Below are positions 45,302 through 54,852 of a stretch of DNA of 64,000 nt, piece after piece. The notes beneath the pieces were generated by a model, which was not told the origin of the DNA, searched no databases, and worked only from the letters and a program-made list of their open reading frames with translations. The DNA comes from Rhodocytophaga rosea (lineage in GTDB: Bacteria; Bacteroidota; Bacteroidia; Cytophagales; 172606-1), in NCBI RefSeq assembly GCF_010119975.1, contig NZ_CP048222.1:5742501-5806500 (forward strand). Reading direction: 5' to 3'. The translations under genes and the position numbers were made by a program. Position 1 is the stretch's first letter. Every line of letters begins with the position of its first letter.

Positions 45302-45333
45302 TTGTCGTGTTACATAAAAAATGACTAGTTTTG
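45302..45333 (+). promoter_or_regulatory. Candidate promoter of the orphan ABC ATPase gene
   Basis: TTG (45302-45304), a 21-bp spacer and TAGTTTTG (45326-45333) match the Bacteroidota -33/-7 pattern. Transcription would start about 40 bp before the TTG start codon. Confidence 0.55.
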
Positions 45334-45378
45334 ATATACTTCAAAGAATCTATATTGTCTATCTAAAAACCTGCTATT

Positions 45379-46317
45379 TTGAACATATTAGAAGCCCAGC
45401 ATATCATCAAGCGTTACGCTAACCATACAGCTCTGGATGATGTAAGTATAAGTATTCCCAAAGGAAGTATTTTTGGCTTGTTAGGCCCCAATGGGGCAGG
45501 TAAAACTTCGCTCATCCGGATCATTACCCAGATTACAGCCCCCGATTCCGGACAAGTGCTTTTCAATGGTGAACAATTAGCTCCCAGACATATTGCCCAG
45601 ATAGGATATTTGCCGGAAGAAAGAGGGTTATATAAGAAAATGAAGGTGGGTGAACAACTTCTGTATCTGACTCAGTTAAAAGGAATTCCCAGAGCTGTAG
45701 CCTTGGAAAAGCTGAAAATCTGGTTCAATAAATTTGATATTCAAAGCTGGTGGAATAAAAATATTGAAGACCTTTCCAAGGGCATGCAACAGAAAGTGCA
45801 GTTTATTGCCACAGTGCTTCATAATCCTTCCCTCATTATTCTCGATGAACCCTTTACAGGCTTTGATCCTATTAATGCCAACGTGATCAAAGACGAAATT
45901 CTGCAACTCAAGCAACAGGGTAGTACCATTATTTTTTCTACCCATCGCATGGAATCTGTAGAAGAACTCTGTGATTATATTGCGTTAATAAATAAATCGA
46001 AAAAAATACTCGATGGCTCTACCAAAGAAATTAAAAACCGCTTCCGCACCAATACTTATATAGTGGAAGGTGAGGGCAGTAATTTTGAGCTAAGCAGCGA
46101 TTTTGAGGTGATTTCCAGGGAAGAACTGCCGGATAATTATTTCAGGGCTAGCATCCGCCTTCAGCCTGGTATTACTGCCAATCAACTTATTGCGCATTTA
46201 ATCAATCAGATACAGATTCATTCTTTCATTGAAAGCATTCCCACTATGAACGATATCTTTATCCGAAGTGTAACTGGGCAATCGAGTGTGAATGTCGGAA
46301 GAGAAATCGAAGTGTAA
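45379..46317 (+). CDS. ABC transporter ATP-binding protein, no permease nearby
   Basis: A 312-residue ATPase of the ABC-2/Nat type: Walker [10 protein letters not shown] (about 35-43), signature [11 protein letters not shown], Walker B LIILDEPF, and switch [14 protein letters not shown]-terminal DUF4162-like domain follows (about 225-305). The start is TTG at 45379, which gives the usual N-terminus ([23 protein letters not shown]). The permease that normally follows is missing: purT comes next after 35 bp. The partner must be encoded elsewhere, or the protein has another role. Confidence 0.9.
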   Translation: MNILEAQHIIKRYANHTALDDVSISIPKGSIFGLLGPNGAGKTSLIRIITQITAPDSGQVLFNGEQLAPRHIAQIGYLPEERGLYKKMKVGEQLLYLTQLKGIPRAVALEKLKIWFNKFDIQSWWNKNIEDLSKGMQQKVQFIATVLHNPSLIILDEPFTGFDPINANVIKDEILQLKQQGSTIIFSTHRMESVEELCDYIALINKSKKILDGSTKEIKNRFRTNTYIVEGEGSNFELSSDFEVISREELPDNYFRASIRLQPGITANQLIAHLINQIQIHSFIESIPTMNDIFIRSVTGQSSVNVGREIEV

Positions 46318-46352
46318 GACGTATTAAAATATCCATAATAGTATCCAGCTAT

Positions 46353-47516
46353 ATGCAAAAGAAAATTTTATTGTTGGGTTCGGGAGAACTAGGCAAAGAG
46401 TTTGTGATCGCCGTTAAACGTCTGGGCCAGTATGTAATTGCCGTAGATTCGTATGCAGGTGCACCAGCCATGCAGGTAGCCGATGAGAATGAAGTAATAG
46501 ATATGCTTAATGGCAGCGAACTCGACAGAATTGTTGCTGCACATTCTCCCGATATTATTGTTCCTGAAGTAGAAGCCATCCGGACGGAACGGTTTTATGA
46601 CTACGAACAACAGGGCATTCAGGTGGTTCCCAGTGCCAAAGCAGCTAATTTTACGATGAACCGCAAAGCCATCCGGGATCTGGCGGCTAAACAATTAGGC
46701 TTACGTACAGCAAAATATACCTACGCAAGTAATCTGGATGAACTGAAGGATGCTGTAAAATATACCGGATTGCCTTGTGTAGTTAAACCGCTCATGTCCT
46801 CCTCCGGAAAAGGGCAGTCTGTGGTGTGGACGGTGGAAGATATACCGGTAGCCTGGGAAATTGCCTCTACCAAAGGACGTGCTGATTACGGGGAAGTAAT
46901 TGTAGAAGCTTTTGTACATTTTCATTCTGAAATCACCTTGCTTACAGTAACTCAGATGCATGGCCCGACGATTTTTTGTCCGCCTATCGGGCACCGGCAG
47001 GAGAGGGGAGATTACCAGGAAAGCTGGCAGCCAGCCAGAATAGAACCAGCTCAGCTGGAGGAAGCCAAACAAATGGCACAGCAGGTAACAGCTGCCTTAA
47101 CAGGTGCCGGTATCTGGGGAGTAGAATTTTTTCTGGCTGAGGATGGCGTCTATTTTTCTGAACTTTCGCCCCGGCCTCATGATACTGGCATGGTGACACT
47201 GGCTGGTACACAGAATTTTTCTGAATTCGAACTACATGCCCGTGCTGTATTGGGTTTGCCTATCCCCGAAATTATTCTGGAAAGAGCTGGTGCCAGTGCT
47301 GTTATTCTGGCCAAGCAGGACGGAAAAAATCCTACTTATTCTGGTATTGCAGAAGCCTTGGCACAGCCCAGATCTGATATCCGCATTTTCGGCAAACCTA
47401 CCACCAGGCCTTACCGCCGGATGGCTGTAGCGCTCGCTTTCGACAGAATAGATTGCAACATTACTGACCTGGTAGAAAGAGCCAAACAGATTGCCGGGAG
47501 GGTACAGGTGAAGTAG
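46353..47516 (+). CDS. purT: Formate-dependent GAR transformylase
   Basis: Phosphoribosylglycinamide formyltransferase 2, an ATP-grasp enzyme that uses formate and ATP to formylate GAR in purine synthesis. It has 387 residues, as expected. Characteristic parts are [57 protein letters not shown] (P-loop lid), [31 protein letters not shown] (metal-binding), and [16 protein letters not shown]. It lies 35 bp after the ABC ATPase gene and may share its transcript. Confidence 0.95.
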   Translation: MQKKILLLGSGELGKEFVIAVKRLGQYVIAVDSYAGAPAMQVADENEVIDMLNGSELDRIVAAHSPDIIVPEVEAIRTERFYDYEQQGIQVVPSAKAANFTMNRKAIRDLAAKQLGLRTAKYTYASNLDELKDAVKYTGLPCVVKPLMSSSGKGQSVVWTVEDIPVAWEIASTKGRADYGEVIVEAFVHFHSEITLLTVTQMHGPTIFCPPIGHRQERGDYQESWQPARIEPAQLEEAKQMAQQVTAALTGAGIWGVEFFLAEDGVYFSELSPRPHDTGMVTLAGTQNFSEFELHARAVLGLPIPEIILERAGASAVILAKQDGKNPTYSGIAEALAQPRSDIRIFGKPTTRPYRRMAVALAFDRIDCNITDLVERAKQIAGRVQVK

Positions 47517-47643
47517 CCATTGGTCAATAATTAGTAGCAAAATGTAGATGTCGGTTCTGTGTTGGTTGGGCATACATGAGATTGAAATTAGTATACGAAG
47601 GATGAATCATTTTTTCTAGGCAACCTCTATAAATCTATTCATC

Positions 47644-48465
47644 CTATCCTGTGTATTGGCCAATAGTCATCAATGCTTGTGGCAATTTAGCAGCATCAAA
47701 TACAACTTCTTCAATCTGCTTAATAGCCTGAATACCGGAGATGTTAGAACAAAATACAGCTTCTGCTTCCAGAATACTTGATTCTGGAAATAACCCTTCT
47801 TCTAGCGGAATGGCTAATTTATTAGCGTGATTCATAATTTGTTTACGCATTACTCCGGCGATGCAGCCGCTTTGCAGGGAAGGGGTATACACAATGCCAT
47901 TTTTTATCCAGAATATATTAGAAGCAATACATTCTGAAGTATGTCCTTGATTATCTAGCAAGATCATATCATCTGCATCGGTATTTGTTTTAGCAATCCC
48001 TGCCATAATATAAGGCAAAGCATTACAGGTTTTGAGGGAAGAAAGAGGCGAATACTGCAAGCGGATATCTCTGTAAAATAACACTTTTTCTTTCTCCATG
48101 GGCGTCTCCACAAATGGCTGGGCACTTATATAAAATTCAGCTTCCTTTTGGGTAGGCGTATATAAGCCTCCGCTTTTCCGCCATACCTGTAAACGGATTC
48201 TGGCTCTGGGAAACAAGTCATTCGCTTCTACAAGTTGTGCAATGGCTGTCTCCAGATAGTAAAGGGAAAAATCAGATGGAAGTTTCATCTGTAATACTTC
48301 TAATCCTGCGGAAAGTCTTTCCAGATGGTCTTCCAGAAATAAGATTCTTCCTTCCTGAAAACGCATCGTTTCGAATAATCCGTCGCCGTATTGAAAGGCC
48401 CTGTTGTGAAAAGGCACAGAAACCATTGTTTCTTCGGTAAGTTGGAAGTTATAAATACATTTCAT
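47644..48465 (-). CDS. Class IV aminotransferase (PabC/IlvE-like)
   Basis: A PLP enzyme of 273 residues from the ATG at 48465; a TTG one codon upstream is less likely. Fold-type IV marks are NRAFQYGDGLFETMRFQEGRILFLEDHLERL near the N-terminus, the likely Schiff-base Lys in SLKTCNALPYIMAGI, and the cofactor-binding DGHTSECIASNIFWIKNG-like block. The length and layout suit aminodeoxychorismate lyase (PabC, folate synthesis) or a small branched-chain aminotransferase; sequence alone does not decide. Neighbours give no support for either. Confidence 0.85.
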   Translation of the reverse strand: MKCIYNFQLTEETMVSVPFHNRAFQYGDGLFETMRFQEGRILFLEDHLERLSAGLEVLQMKLPSDFSLYYLETAIAQLVEANDLFPRARIRLQVWRKSGGLYTPTQKEAEFYISAQPFVETPMEKEKVLFYRDIRLQYSPLSSLKTCNALPYIMAGIAKTNTDADDMILLDNQGHTSECIASNIFWIKNGIVYTPSLQSGCIAGVMRKQIMNHANKLAIPLEEGLFPESSILEAEAVFCSNISGIQAIKQIEEVVFDAAKLPQALMTIGQYTG

Positions 48466-48599
48466 CAAACCATCTAATCATTTTGCCATTTATCATTATT
48501 TTATTCGGATGTATAAAATTAGTATGTAATATTGAAGTATCAGGAATTTTCCTGGTTTTGTACCTTTTATTTTGTGTTCAAGACCAGAAGTAATACACC

Positions 48600-49277
48600 A
48601 TGTCTGGAAGAAGCAGCATTTTTGATATGATTGGCCCGGTTATGATAGGTCCTTCCAGTTCACATACAGCAGGAGTGGTACGGATTGCAAGAGTAGCCCG
48701 CCATATCCTGGGAATACAACCAACGGAAGCTATTATTACTTTTTATAACTCCTTTGCCCGTACATACGAAGGACATGGCAGTGACAGGGCAGTAATTGCA
48801 GGATTGATGGATTATAAAACGGACGATGTGCGGATCAGAAATTCTTTTGATTTTGCCAAAGAACAAAATCTGGTTTATTCTTTCCGTTCGGTTGGCAATG
48901 CCTCTACTTTTCATCCAAATACGGTGAAATTGAATGTAAAAGCCGGAGAAAAAGCAGTAGAAATAATAGGAGAAAGCAGGGGAGGTGGATTAATTACGAT
49001 TGCACAGGTAAATGGTTTCCGGGCTGGTTTTTCAGCACAACTCCATACACTGATTATTACGGCTGAAGACGTGAAGGGAAGTATTGCTTTTATTGCGGAT
49101 GTGGTAGCCCACGACGATTGTAATATTGCCTCTATGAATGTATCCAGAAAAGGCAAAAATGACCTGGCCTGCCAGTTTATTGAGATGGATTCCAGCATCA
49201 GGCCAATTACGCTGGAATATATCAGAAGCCTGCGGTGGGTAAAAGAAGTGATTTATATTCCGGTATTGAATGACTAA
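48600..49277 (+). CDS. sdaAB: L-serine ammonia-lyase, Fe-S type, beta subunit
   Basis: A 225-residue subunit of a two-component serine dehydratase that deaminates L-serine to pyruvate. The beta-subunit block IFDMIGPVMIGPSSSHTAGVVRIARVAR and YEGHGSDRAVIAGLMDYK are clear. A C-terminal ACT domain (about 150-222: HTLIITAEDVKGSIAFIADVV) is the probable serine sensor. The alpha subunit with the Fe-S cluster is not in this window. Confidence 0.93.
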   Translation: MSGRSSIFDMIGPVMIGPSSSHTAGVVRIARVARHILGIQPTEAIITFYNSFARTYEGHGSDRAVIAGLMDYKTDDVRIRNSFDFAKEQNLVYSFRSVGNASTFHPNTVKLNVKAGEKAVEIIGESRGGGLITIAQVNGFRAGFSAQLHTLIITAEDVKGSIAFIADVVAHDDCNIASMNVSRKGKNDLACQFIEMDSSIRPITLEYIRSLRWVKEVIYIPVLND

Positions 49278-49334
49278 CCAAGAAATAATAGAATTACAGA
49301 CTTACAGAAGGTCAGAATAAAAAAATAAAATTAT

Positions 49335-49459
49335 AATTCAGTAATTCAGTAATTCAGTAATTCAGTAATTCAGTACAGTAATTCAGTAATTCAGTAATTC
49401 AGTAATTCAGTAATTCAGTAATTCAGTAATTCAGTAATTCAGTAATTCAGTAATTCAGT
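49335..49459. repeat. Octanucleotide microsatellite (AATTCAGT), 15 copies
   Basis: Five copies of AATTCAGT (49335-49374), a 5-bp truncated unit, then ten more perfect copies (49380-49459). It ends 61 bp before the TolC start, so it lies in the promoter or leader of the efflux pair. Unit number is prone to change by slippage. Confidence 0.97.
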
Positions 49460-49520
49460 AAAACTTGTAACCAATTTCTAATTTATATCATCTAAAGCGC
49501 AACATTTACTTTAAACCAAT

Positions 49521-50954
49521 ATGCCAACGATTAAATCTTTTTTAATAGGCTGTTTGCTCCTGGCAGGAGTGAGCAGCGGATTTGCTCAGGCCCAAAAAGA
49601 ACAATGGTCTTTGCAGGAATGTGTAGATTATGCTTTTGCCAATAGTATTACTATAAAAAGAAGCGAGCTTCAGGTACGTAATAATGAAGCTTTACTCTTT
49701 CAGTCAAAAGCCGGTTTTCTGCCAACCGCCAGTGTCAATGGACAACATGCCTATAATTTTGGCCGTTTCGTAGATCCTACAACTAACCAGTTTACCGATA
49801 TTACTACCCAGACCAATAACTTTAGTTTGAATAGTAATTTACTGCTGTTTCAGGGAGGCGCCCGTTTAAATGATATCAAACAGAGCCAGACGGATGTAAA
49901 AGCCAGCCGTCTGGATGTAGAGCAATCTAAATATGATGTAGCTTTATCAGTAGCCGTAAACTATCTGCAAGTGCTTTCCAATGAAGAATTATTAGTTATT
50001 GCCAAGAATCAGGTAGATCAATCACAACTTCAGGTAGAACGTACCCAGAAACTGGTAGAAGCAGGCTCTTTGCCACAAACCAATCTTCTGGATTTACAAT
50101 CTCAGCTGGCTATAGATAAAGCCTCTCTGGTAACGGCTCAGAACAATCTGAATATTTCTAAGATAAATCTGATGCAGGCCATGAATCTGCCGGCTCAGAG
50201 TAATTTTAATATAGTGCGGGTAGAATTACCAGATCCAAACCTGGACCCTTACCAACAAAATACCGAAGAAATCTATAAGATTGCCCAGCAGACACTTCCC
50301 AGTGTGCAAAGTGCTGATCTGAAAGTGAAAAGCAGTGAATATGGGGTGGCTTCTGCCAGAGGCTTTTTGTATCCAAGACTTTCCGTAGGTGCCGGTTTTA
50401 ACACCTATTATTCTGACCAGAGAAATCTGAATATTTTAAATGGCTCCAGAACAGAAACTATCGGCTTTGTGAATGGCGATGCTGCCTCTCCGGTGGTTAC
50501 TCAAGTACCTAATTTTATCTCTGAAAAATATTCTTTCCGCGATCAGTTAAAAGATAACCTGGGTAAATACATTTCTGTTAACTTAAGCATTCCAATCCTT
50601 AACGGATGGCAGACCCGTACTCAGATCAGCCGTTCAATTGTGCTGAGAGAAACTTCTAAGTTAGATGCCCAAAATACCAGGATTCTACTACGTCAAAACA
50701 TTGAATTAGCCTATAACAATATGCTGGCGGCGGCTGCTTCTTACAATTCTTTCCGTGAGCAGGTAGCTTCATTAGACCTTGCATTTAAGGCTACTGAGAG
50801 CCGCTTTAATGTAGGATTGCTAAATTCTGTTGATTATAACCTGGCGAAAGTAAGGCTGGCCGGTGCCCAGGCAAACCTGATACAAGCTAAATATAATTAT
50901 ATTTTCCGGACTAAAATATTAGACTTTTATCAGAATAAACCTTTATCTTTCTAA
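49521..50954 (+). CDS. TolC-family outer membrane efflux protein
   Basis: A 477-residue channel protein. The signal peptide (LIGCLLLAGVSSGFAQA) is followed by two outer-membrane efflux repeats with long coiled coils. The N-terminal WSLQECVDYAFANSITIKRSELQVRNNEALLFQSKAGFLP is a strong family signature, and the second repeat begins near SVQSADLKVKSSEYGVASARG. It is co-transcribed with an adaptor 16 bp downstream. A microsatellite in its upstream region may alter expression. Confidence 0.93.
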   Translation: MPTIKSFLIGCLLLAGVSSGFAQAQKEQWSLQECVDYAFANSITIKRSELQVRNNEALLFQSKAGFLPTASVNGQHAYNFGRFVDPTTNQFTDITTQTNNFSLNSNLLLFQGGARLNDIKQSQTDVKASRLDVEQSKYDVALSVAVNYLQVLSNEELLVIAKNQVDQSQLQVERTQKLVEAGSLPQTNLLDLQSQLAIDKASLVTAQNNLNISKINLMQAMNLPAQSNFNIVRVELPDPNLDPYQQNTEEIYKIAQQTLPSVQSADLKVKSSEYGVASARGFLYPRLSVGAGFNTYYSDQRNLNILNGSRTETIGFVNGDAASPVVTQVPNFISEKYSFRDQLKDNLGKYISVNLSIPILNGWQTRTQISRSIVLRETSKLDAQNTRILLRQNIELAYNNMLAAAASYNSFREQVASLDLAFKATESRFNVGLLNSVDYNLAKVRLAGAQANLIQAKYNYIFRTKILDFYQNKPLSF

Positions 50955-50970
50955 TAAAATCTAACCTCCA

Positions 50971-52371
50971 ATGGCTAAACGCAAAAAATCAAATAAACTG
51001 CTTATTATTCTGGGTTCAGTAGTGGTTGTGCTGATTGCTGCCTCGCTTATTGCCAAGCAAGCCGGCTGGATCGGAAAAGAAAAACCGGTTGAGGTAGAAA
51101 TGGCGAAGGCCAAACGGACAGAAATTATTGAGAAAGTGAGTGCTTCCGGAAAAATTCAGCCAGAAGTGGAAGTAAAAATCAGCCCGGATGTGTCGGGAGA
51201 GATTATTGAATTAAAAGTAGCTGAAGGGGATTCTGTTACCAACGGCCAACTGCTGCTGAAGATACGTCCGGATAATTATCTCTCTGCCGTAGACCGTGCT
51301 CAGGCTAATATGAATAATAACCGGGCTAACCTGTCACAAACCAGGGCGAGATTATCGCAGGCTAAAGTACAATTGGAACGTTCTAAAATTGAATATGAGC
51401 GTAATAAAAAATTATATGACCAGAAGGTAATTTCCGATGCTGACTATGTTACCGCTGAAACCAATTTCAAAGTAGCCCAGGAAGAAGTAACTTCTGCCGA
51501 GCAAAATCTGGAAGCAGCTAAATATCTGGTACAGAGTGCAGAAGCTGGTTTACGGGATGCTCAGGAAAACTTAAGGAAAACATCCATATTTTCTCCGGTG
51601 AATGGCACTGTTTCTAAACTGAGTGTAGAAAAAGGCGAACGGGTAGTAGGAACTTCACAAATGGCTGGTACAGAAATGTTGCGCCTGGCTAACCTGAATA
51701 ATATGGAAGTGCTGGTGGATGTGAATGAAAACGATATTGTACGGGTGCAATTAGGTGATACCGCCATTATTGAAGTGGATTCCTATGCTAATATGGACAA
51801 GCAGTTTAAAGGGATTGTAACTGAAATTTCTAATACGGCCAAAACAGCCGTTACTCAGGATGCTGTAACAGAATTTGAGGTAAAAGTGCGGATACTTAAT
51901 GAATCCTATGCCGACCTGGTAAATAAGAAAAGTAAACTTTCTCCTTTCCGTCCGGGTATGACGGCTTCAGTGGATATTATCACTGAACGCAAGGAGAATA
52001 TATTATCTGTACCATTGGCAGCTGTTACTACCCGTAACCCCAATGCCCCTGTAGGTGGCCCGGAAGGTCCTGGCCAGGGTAATGAACAAGCTACTAATTC
52101 CAATACTCCTGCAAAGCAGGTTTCCAATAAAGCCGACGAAACCAAAGAAGTTGTATTTGTTCACAACAATGGTAAGGTAGAAATGCGGGAGGTAAAAACT
52201 GGTATCAGCGATTTTGAGAATATTGAAATCATTAGTGGCCTGAAAGAAGGCGATGAGGTAATTTCAGGTCCTTTCCTGGTAGTATCTAAACGGCTGAATA
52301 GTGGCGATGCGGTAGCAAAGAAAGAACAGGGTAAAAACGATAATAAAGACAAAGGCAAACCCAGTGCCTAA
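50971..52371 (+). CDS. Efflux periplasmic adaptor (HlyD/AcrA/MacA-like)
   Basis: A 466-residue adaptor with an N-terminal membrane anchor (LLIILGSVVVVLIAASLIA). Lipoyl halves are VKISPDVSGEIIELKVAEGDSVTNGQLL and TSIFSPVNGTVSKLSVEKGERV, with a coiled-coil hairpin between. Beta-barrel and membrane-proximal domains follow, with a low-complexity G/N/P/T/A loop near 355-385 and a charged tail. This looks like the MacA/YknX branch, which usually works with a MacB permease. No pump gene follows, and a terminator lies 73 bp downstream. Confidence 0.93.
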   Translation: MAKRKKSNKLLIILGSVVVVLIAASLIAKQAGWIGKEKPVEVEMAKAKRTEIIEKVSASGKIQPEVEVKISPDVSGEIIELKVAEGDSVTNGQLLLKIRPDNYLSAVDRAQANMNNNRANLSQTRARLSQAKVQLERSKIEYERNKKLYDQKVISDADYVTAETNFKVAQEEVTSAEQNLEAAKYLVQSAEAGLRDAQENLRKTSIFSPVNGTVSKLSVEKGERVVGTSQMAGTEMLRLANLNNMEVLVDVNENDIVRVQLGDTAIIEVDSYANMDKQFKGIVTEISNTAKTAVTQDAVTEFEVKVRILNESYADLVNKKSKLSPFRPGMTASVDIITERKENILSVPLAAVTTRNPNAPVGGPEGPGQGNEQATNSNTPAKQVSNKADETKEVVFVHNNGKVEMREVKTGISDFENIEIISGLKEGDEVISGPFLVVSKRLNSGDAVAKKEQGKNDNKDKGKPSA

Positions 52372-52443
52372 GTCTAAGGGAAATAAATATTAGTCTGAAA
52401 TCTGGTTCATTACCAAACTAAAACTAAAACAAACTATCTTTAT

Positions 52444-52478
52444 AAATCCGGCTATAACTATAGCCGGATTTGTTTTTT
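52444..52478 (+). terminator. Terminator after the efflux adaptor gene
   Basis: A 12-bp perfect stem (AAATCCGGCTAT / ATAGCCGGATTT) with a 4-nt loop is followed by six T. Confidence 0.93.
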
Positions 52479-52534
52479 ATCAATACCTAAGTAGGTTGGT
52501 GGAAGCAATTTCCAGCTAAGTTCTGTTTAGTAAG

Positions 52535-52786
52535 CTATAATAAGGAATACACTTTAATCAGCGCTACAATTGTCATAACCAGCCATATGGTGTTCAAAAC
52601 TGAATTAGCATATGCCTTCTTATAATAGGTATAAATAATCAGCATGAAACAACCAAGTACATTCATAGCTAAATACTCCTTGGATTGACTTAAAATAACA
52701 TTTAAGCTATTTAAACTATAGGCTAAGAGAGAAAACAAAGCGCCAGTCCAGCCTATTGATTCCAGTATATATCTTCTGTAAAGCAT
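52535..52786 (-). CDS. CBU_0592-like small membrane protein
   Basis: An 83-residue protein with three hydrophobic helices (about 8-28, 40-53, 63-80). The start ESIGWTGALFSLLAYSLNSLN and the middle MNVLGCFMLIIYTYYKKAYANSVLNTIWLVM fit the CBU_0592-like family, which has no known function. It is divergent from the LysR gene. Confidence 0.7.
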   Translation of the reverse strand: MLYRRYILESIGWTGALFSLLAYSLNSLNVILSQSKEYLAMNVLGCFMLIIYTYYKKAYANSVLNTIWLVMTIVALIKVYSLL

Positions 52787-52878
52787 TTTATTGTGCGTTT
52801 TAACAAATATAACAGGTTCTTTTAATGCATGAATTGCTAATTTTTCATAGATTAATGCATAAAACGAATTAGTGACTG

Positions 52879-53790
52879 GTGGACTTACAACAAATCAAAT
52901 TCTTCCTGGAATTATCCAAGGAATTGCATTTTGGCAATACTTCTGAAAAAGTTTTTATTACACAATCAGCCCTTAGCCGTCAAATAAAGGCGCTGGAAGA
53001 AGAATTGGGGGTTACACTTTTTGAGCGTACCAAAAGGAGTGTAAAACTCACTGCCGCCGGGCAATTTCTCAGAGAGAGGTGGCAACGATTAGTGGAGGAT
53101 ATCAATAGTATACATAAGCAGGCTCAGCAAATACATGAAGGCACCTATGGAGCTATTAGTATTGGCTATCCGGGCTCTATTGTATATGGGTTTTTACCAG
53201 AACTTTTGATCCATATTCATCAAAACATTCCGCACCTGAAAGTAGAATTAATCGAACCTACCGATATCACCTTCGAACATTTGTTATTGAATTACCAGAT
53301 GGACCTCGGATTCCGGAGAGAGCCTGGCGTAAATCCCACTTTACGCTCTACCTGCCTGTATTCTGAGAGTTTTGCCTTGATTGTGCCTGCCTCTCATCAA
53401 TTGAACCAGGAAAACTTTACCAGCTTAGCTGAATTGAAAGATGAAAAGTTTATACTATCTGGTCTGCATCATAATACTTTTTATGTGCAAAGCCTGAATG
53501 CCATTTTTCAGGAGTATCAATTTTCTCCTAATGTATATATTGAATCTGATTTTGGAGCTACTATTTTGAGCCTGGTTGCTAGAGGGCTGGGCGTATCCAT
53601 TCTGCCTGGTTCGTATGCGTTTAGTGCACAACCTGGCATCAGGTTTATTCAACTTCCGCAAAAAGCCAGTTTATATGCGATCTGGCGCAAAGATGACAAT
53701 AATCCAATGCTAAAAAATGTGATGCATCTGGTGCATCTGGTGAGCGAGAAGTTTAAGTTGCTGGAAGACCAAGTAGTAAATAATTCCTGA
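52879..53790 (+). CDS. LysR-family transcriptional regulator
   Basis: A 303-residue regulator with an N-terminal winged helix (MDLQQIKFFLELSKELHFGNTSEKVFITQSALSRQIKALEEELGVTLFERTKRSVKLT) and a periplasmic-binding-type effector domain (about 90-295). The start is GTG at 52879. LysR proteins often control a divergent neighbour; here that is the small CBU_0592-like gene 92 bp away. The ligand is unknown. Confidence 0.93.
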   Translation: MDLQQIKFFLELSKELHFGNTSEKVFITQSALSRQIKALEEELGVTLFERTKRSVKLTAAGQFLRERWQRLVEDINSIHKQAQQIHEGTYGAISIGYPGSIVYGFLPELLIHIHQNIPHLKVELIEPTDITFEHLLLNYQMDLGFRREPGVNPTLRSTCLYSESFALIVPASHQLNQENFTSLAELKDEKFILSGLHHNTFYVQSLNAIFQEYQFSPNVYIESDFGATILSLVARGLGVSILPGSYAFSAQPGIRFIQLPQKASLYAIWRKDDNNPMLKNVMHLVHLVSEKFKLLEDQVVNNS

Positions 53791-53811
53791 AAGTTATAGT
53801 ATTAGAAGGTG

Positions 53812-54669
53812 TCAGGGTTTGGCTCCCGTAGCAATCGGCCTGTCAGTCCTGGACCATTCACCCCATGAGCCTACGTATAAACCGGGTATTTCCATGCCTG
53901 CGTGATCCATAGCCAGCAATGTATGACAGGCTGTTATTCCTGAACCGCAATGCACAATAACCTGTTTAGCGTTCCGGTTTTCCAGTGCTTGCTTATAGGT
54001 ATGCTTGAGTTCATCTGGCTTTAGAAAAAATCCATTACTATCTAAATTTTTACTGAAAGGAATATTTACAGCCCCGGGAATGTGGCCGGCAATCAGGTCA
54101 ATCGGTTCTTTTTCACCCCGGTAACGTTCTGCGTCCCGTACATCAATCACAAGAAAATCTGAATCCTGTACTGCCTTTTCAACCTGATGTATATCAACAG
54201 TGGGCAAAAGCCATTCTTTCACAGGATAAATACTTGTAGTGGCTGGTACTTCTTCTCCGGAATAGGTAGGAATACCAGCTGTAATGGCAGCCTGATATCC
54301 ACCATCCAGTACCTGTACCGCCTGATGCCCTATTGCCCTGAGCATCCACCAGAACCTGGCGGCGGCATTAGCTCCATTCTTATCATCATATACGACCACA
54401 TGACTATCCGGGCTTATACCAAGCCTTTGTAACAGTTGAGCAAATTGCTCAAGATAAGGAAGCGGATGGCGGCCACCTTGGGCAGGCTCTTTTTTAGGCC
54501 GGGCAAGTTCTGTTTCTATATCAACAAACCGGGCACCTGCCAGATGCGAAGCTGCATACGTTTCCTTTACCTGTGGACCTACCCGGGCATCGATGATAAC
54601 TACTTTTTTTTGCTGCATGAGCGTAGCCAGTTCTGCAGGTTTTATAATCGGTGGTATTTTAGTAGCCAT
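53812..54669 (-). CDS. 3-mercaptopyruvate/thiosulfate sulfurtransferase
   Basis: A two-domain rhodanese of 285 residues from the ATG at 54669 (MATKIPPIIKP); ten upstream codons are in frame but unlikely. The N-terminal inactive domain has VVIIDAR and HLAGARFVDIETELA. The C-terminal domain has the active-site loop VIVHCGSGITACH. A CGSG(V/I)TA loop is typical of mercaptopyruvate sulfurtransferases (SseA) rather than CRKGVTA thiosulfate rhodanese. It should transfer sulfur from a donor to thiols or cyanide. Confidence 0.9.
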   Translation of the reverse strand: MATKIPPIIKPAELATLMQQKKVVIIDARVGPQVKETYAASHLAGARFVDIETELARPKKEPAQGGRHPLPYLEQFAQLLQRLGISPDSHVVVYDDKNGANAAARFWWMLRAIGHQAVQVLDGGYQAAITAGIPTYSGEEVPATTSIYPVKEWLLPTVDIHQVEKAVQDSDFLVIDVRDAERYRGEKEPIDLIAGHIPGAVNIPFSKNLDSNGFFLKPDELKHTYKQALENRNAKQVIVHCGSGITACHTLLAMDHAGMEIPGLYVGSWGEWSRTDRPIATGAKP

Positions 54670-54797
54670 GGTTTCAGAGGTATGAATGCAAGTTAACAAA
54701 AGTAATATCGGTGAGACAAACTGGAGATGATTAACTCAAATATTTATTTGAACCTCATTCATACACTTTGTATTTGCTTTCCCCGGTAATAGTTATC

Positions 54798-54836
54798 AAA
54801 CAAAAACGCCTGGCTATTAACCAGGCGTTTTTGTTT
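54798..54836 (-). terminator. Terminator at the end of the rimP-nusA-infB operon
   Basis: A perfect 16-bp stem (AAACAAAAACGCCTGG with its complement) and a 7-nt loop, 17 bp after the infB stop. The T-rich stem end serves as the U-tract. It is symmetrical and could act in both directions. Confidence 0.92.
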
Positions 54837-54852
54837 GGTAATACCGTACTTG

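Noticed and set aside
47599-47645. Terminator between purT and the class IV aminotransferase gene
   Set aside because: AGGATGAAT/ATTCATCCT pairs across a 29-nt loop and runs into the aminotransferase stop codon, which is too weak to list as a terminator.
49335-49459. CRISPR array
   Set aside because: The repeats are 8 bp and directly adjacent without spacers, and no cas genes are present. It is a microsatellite.
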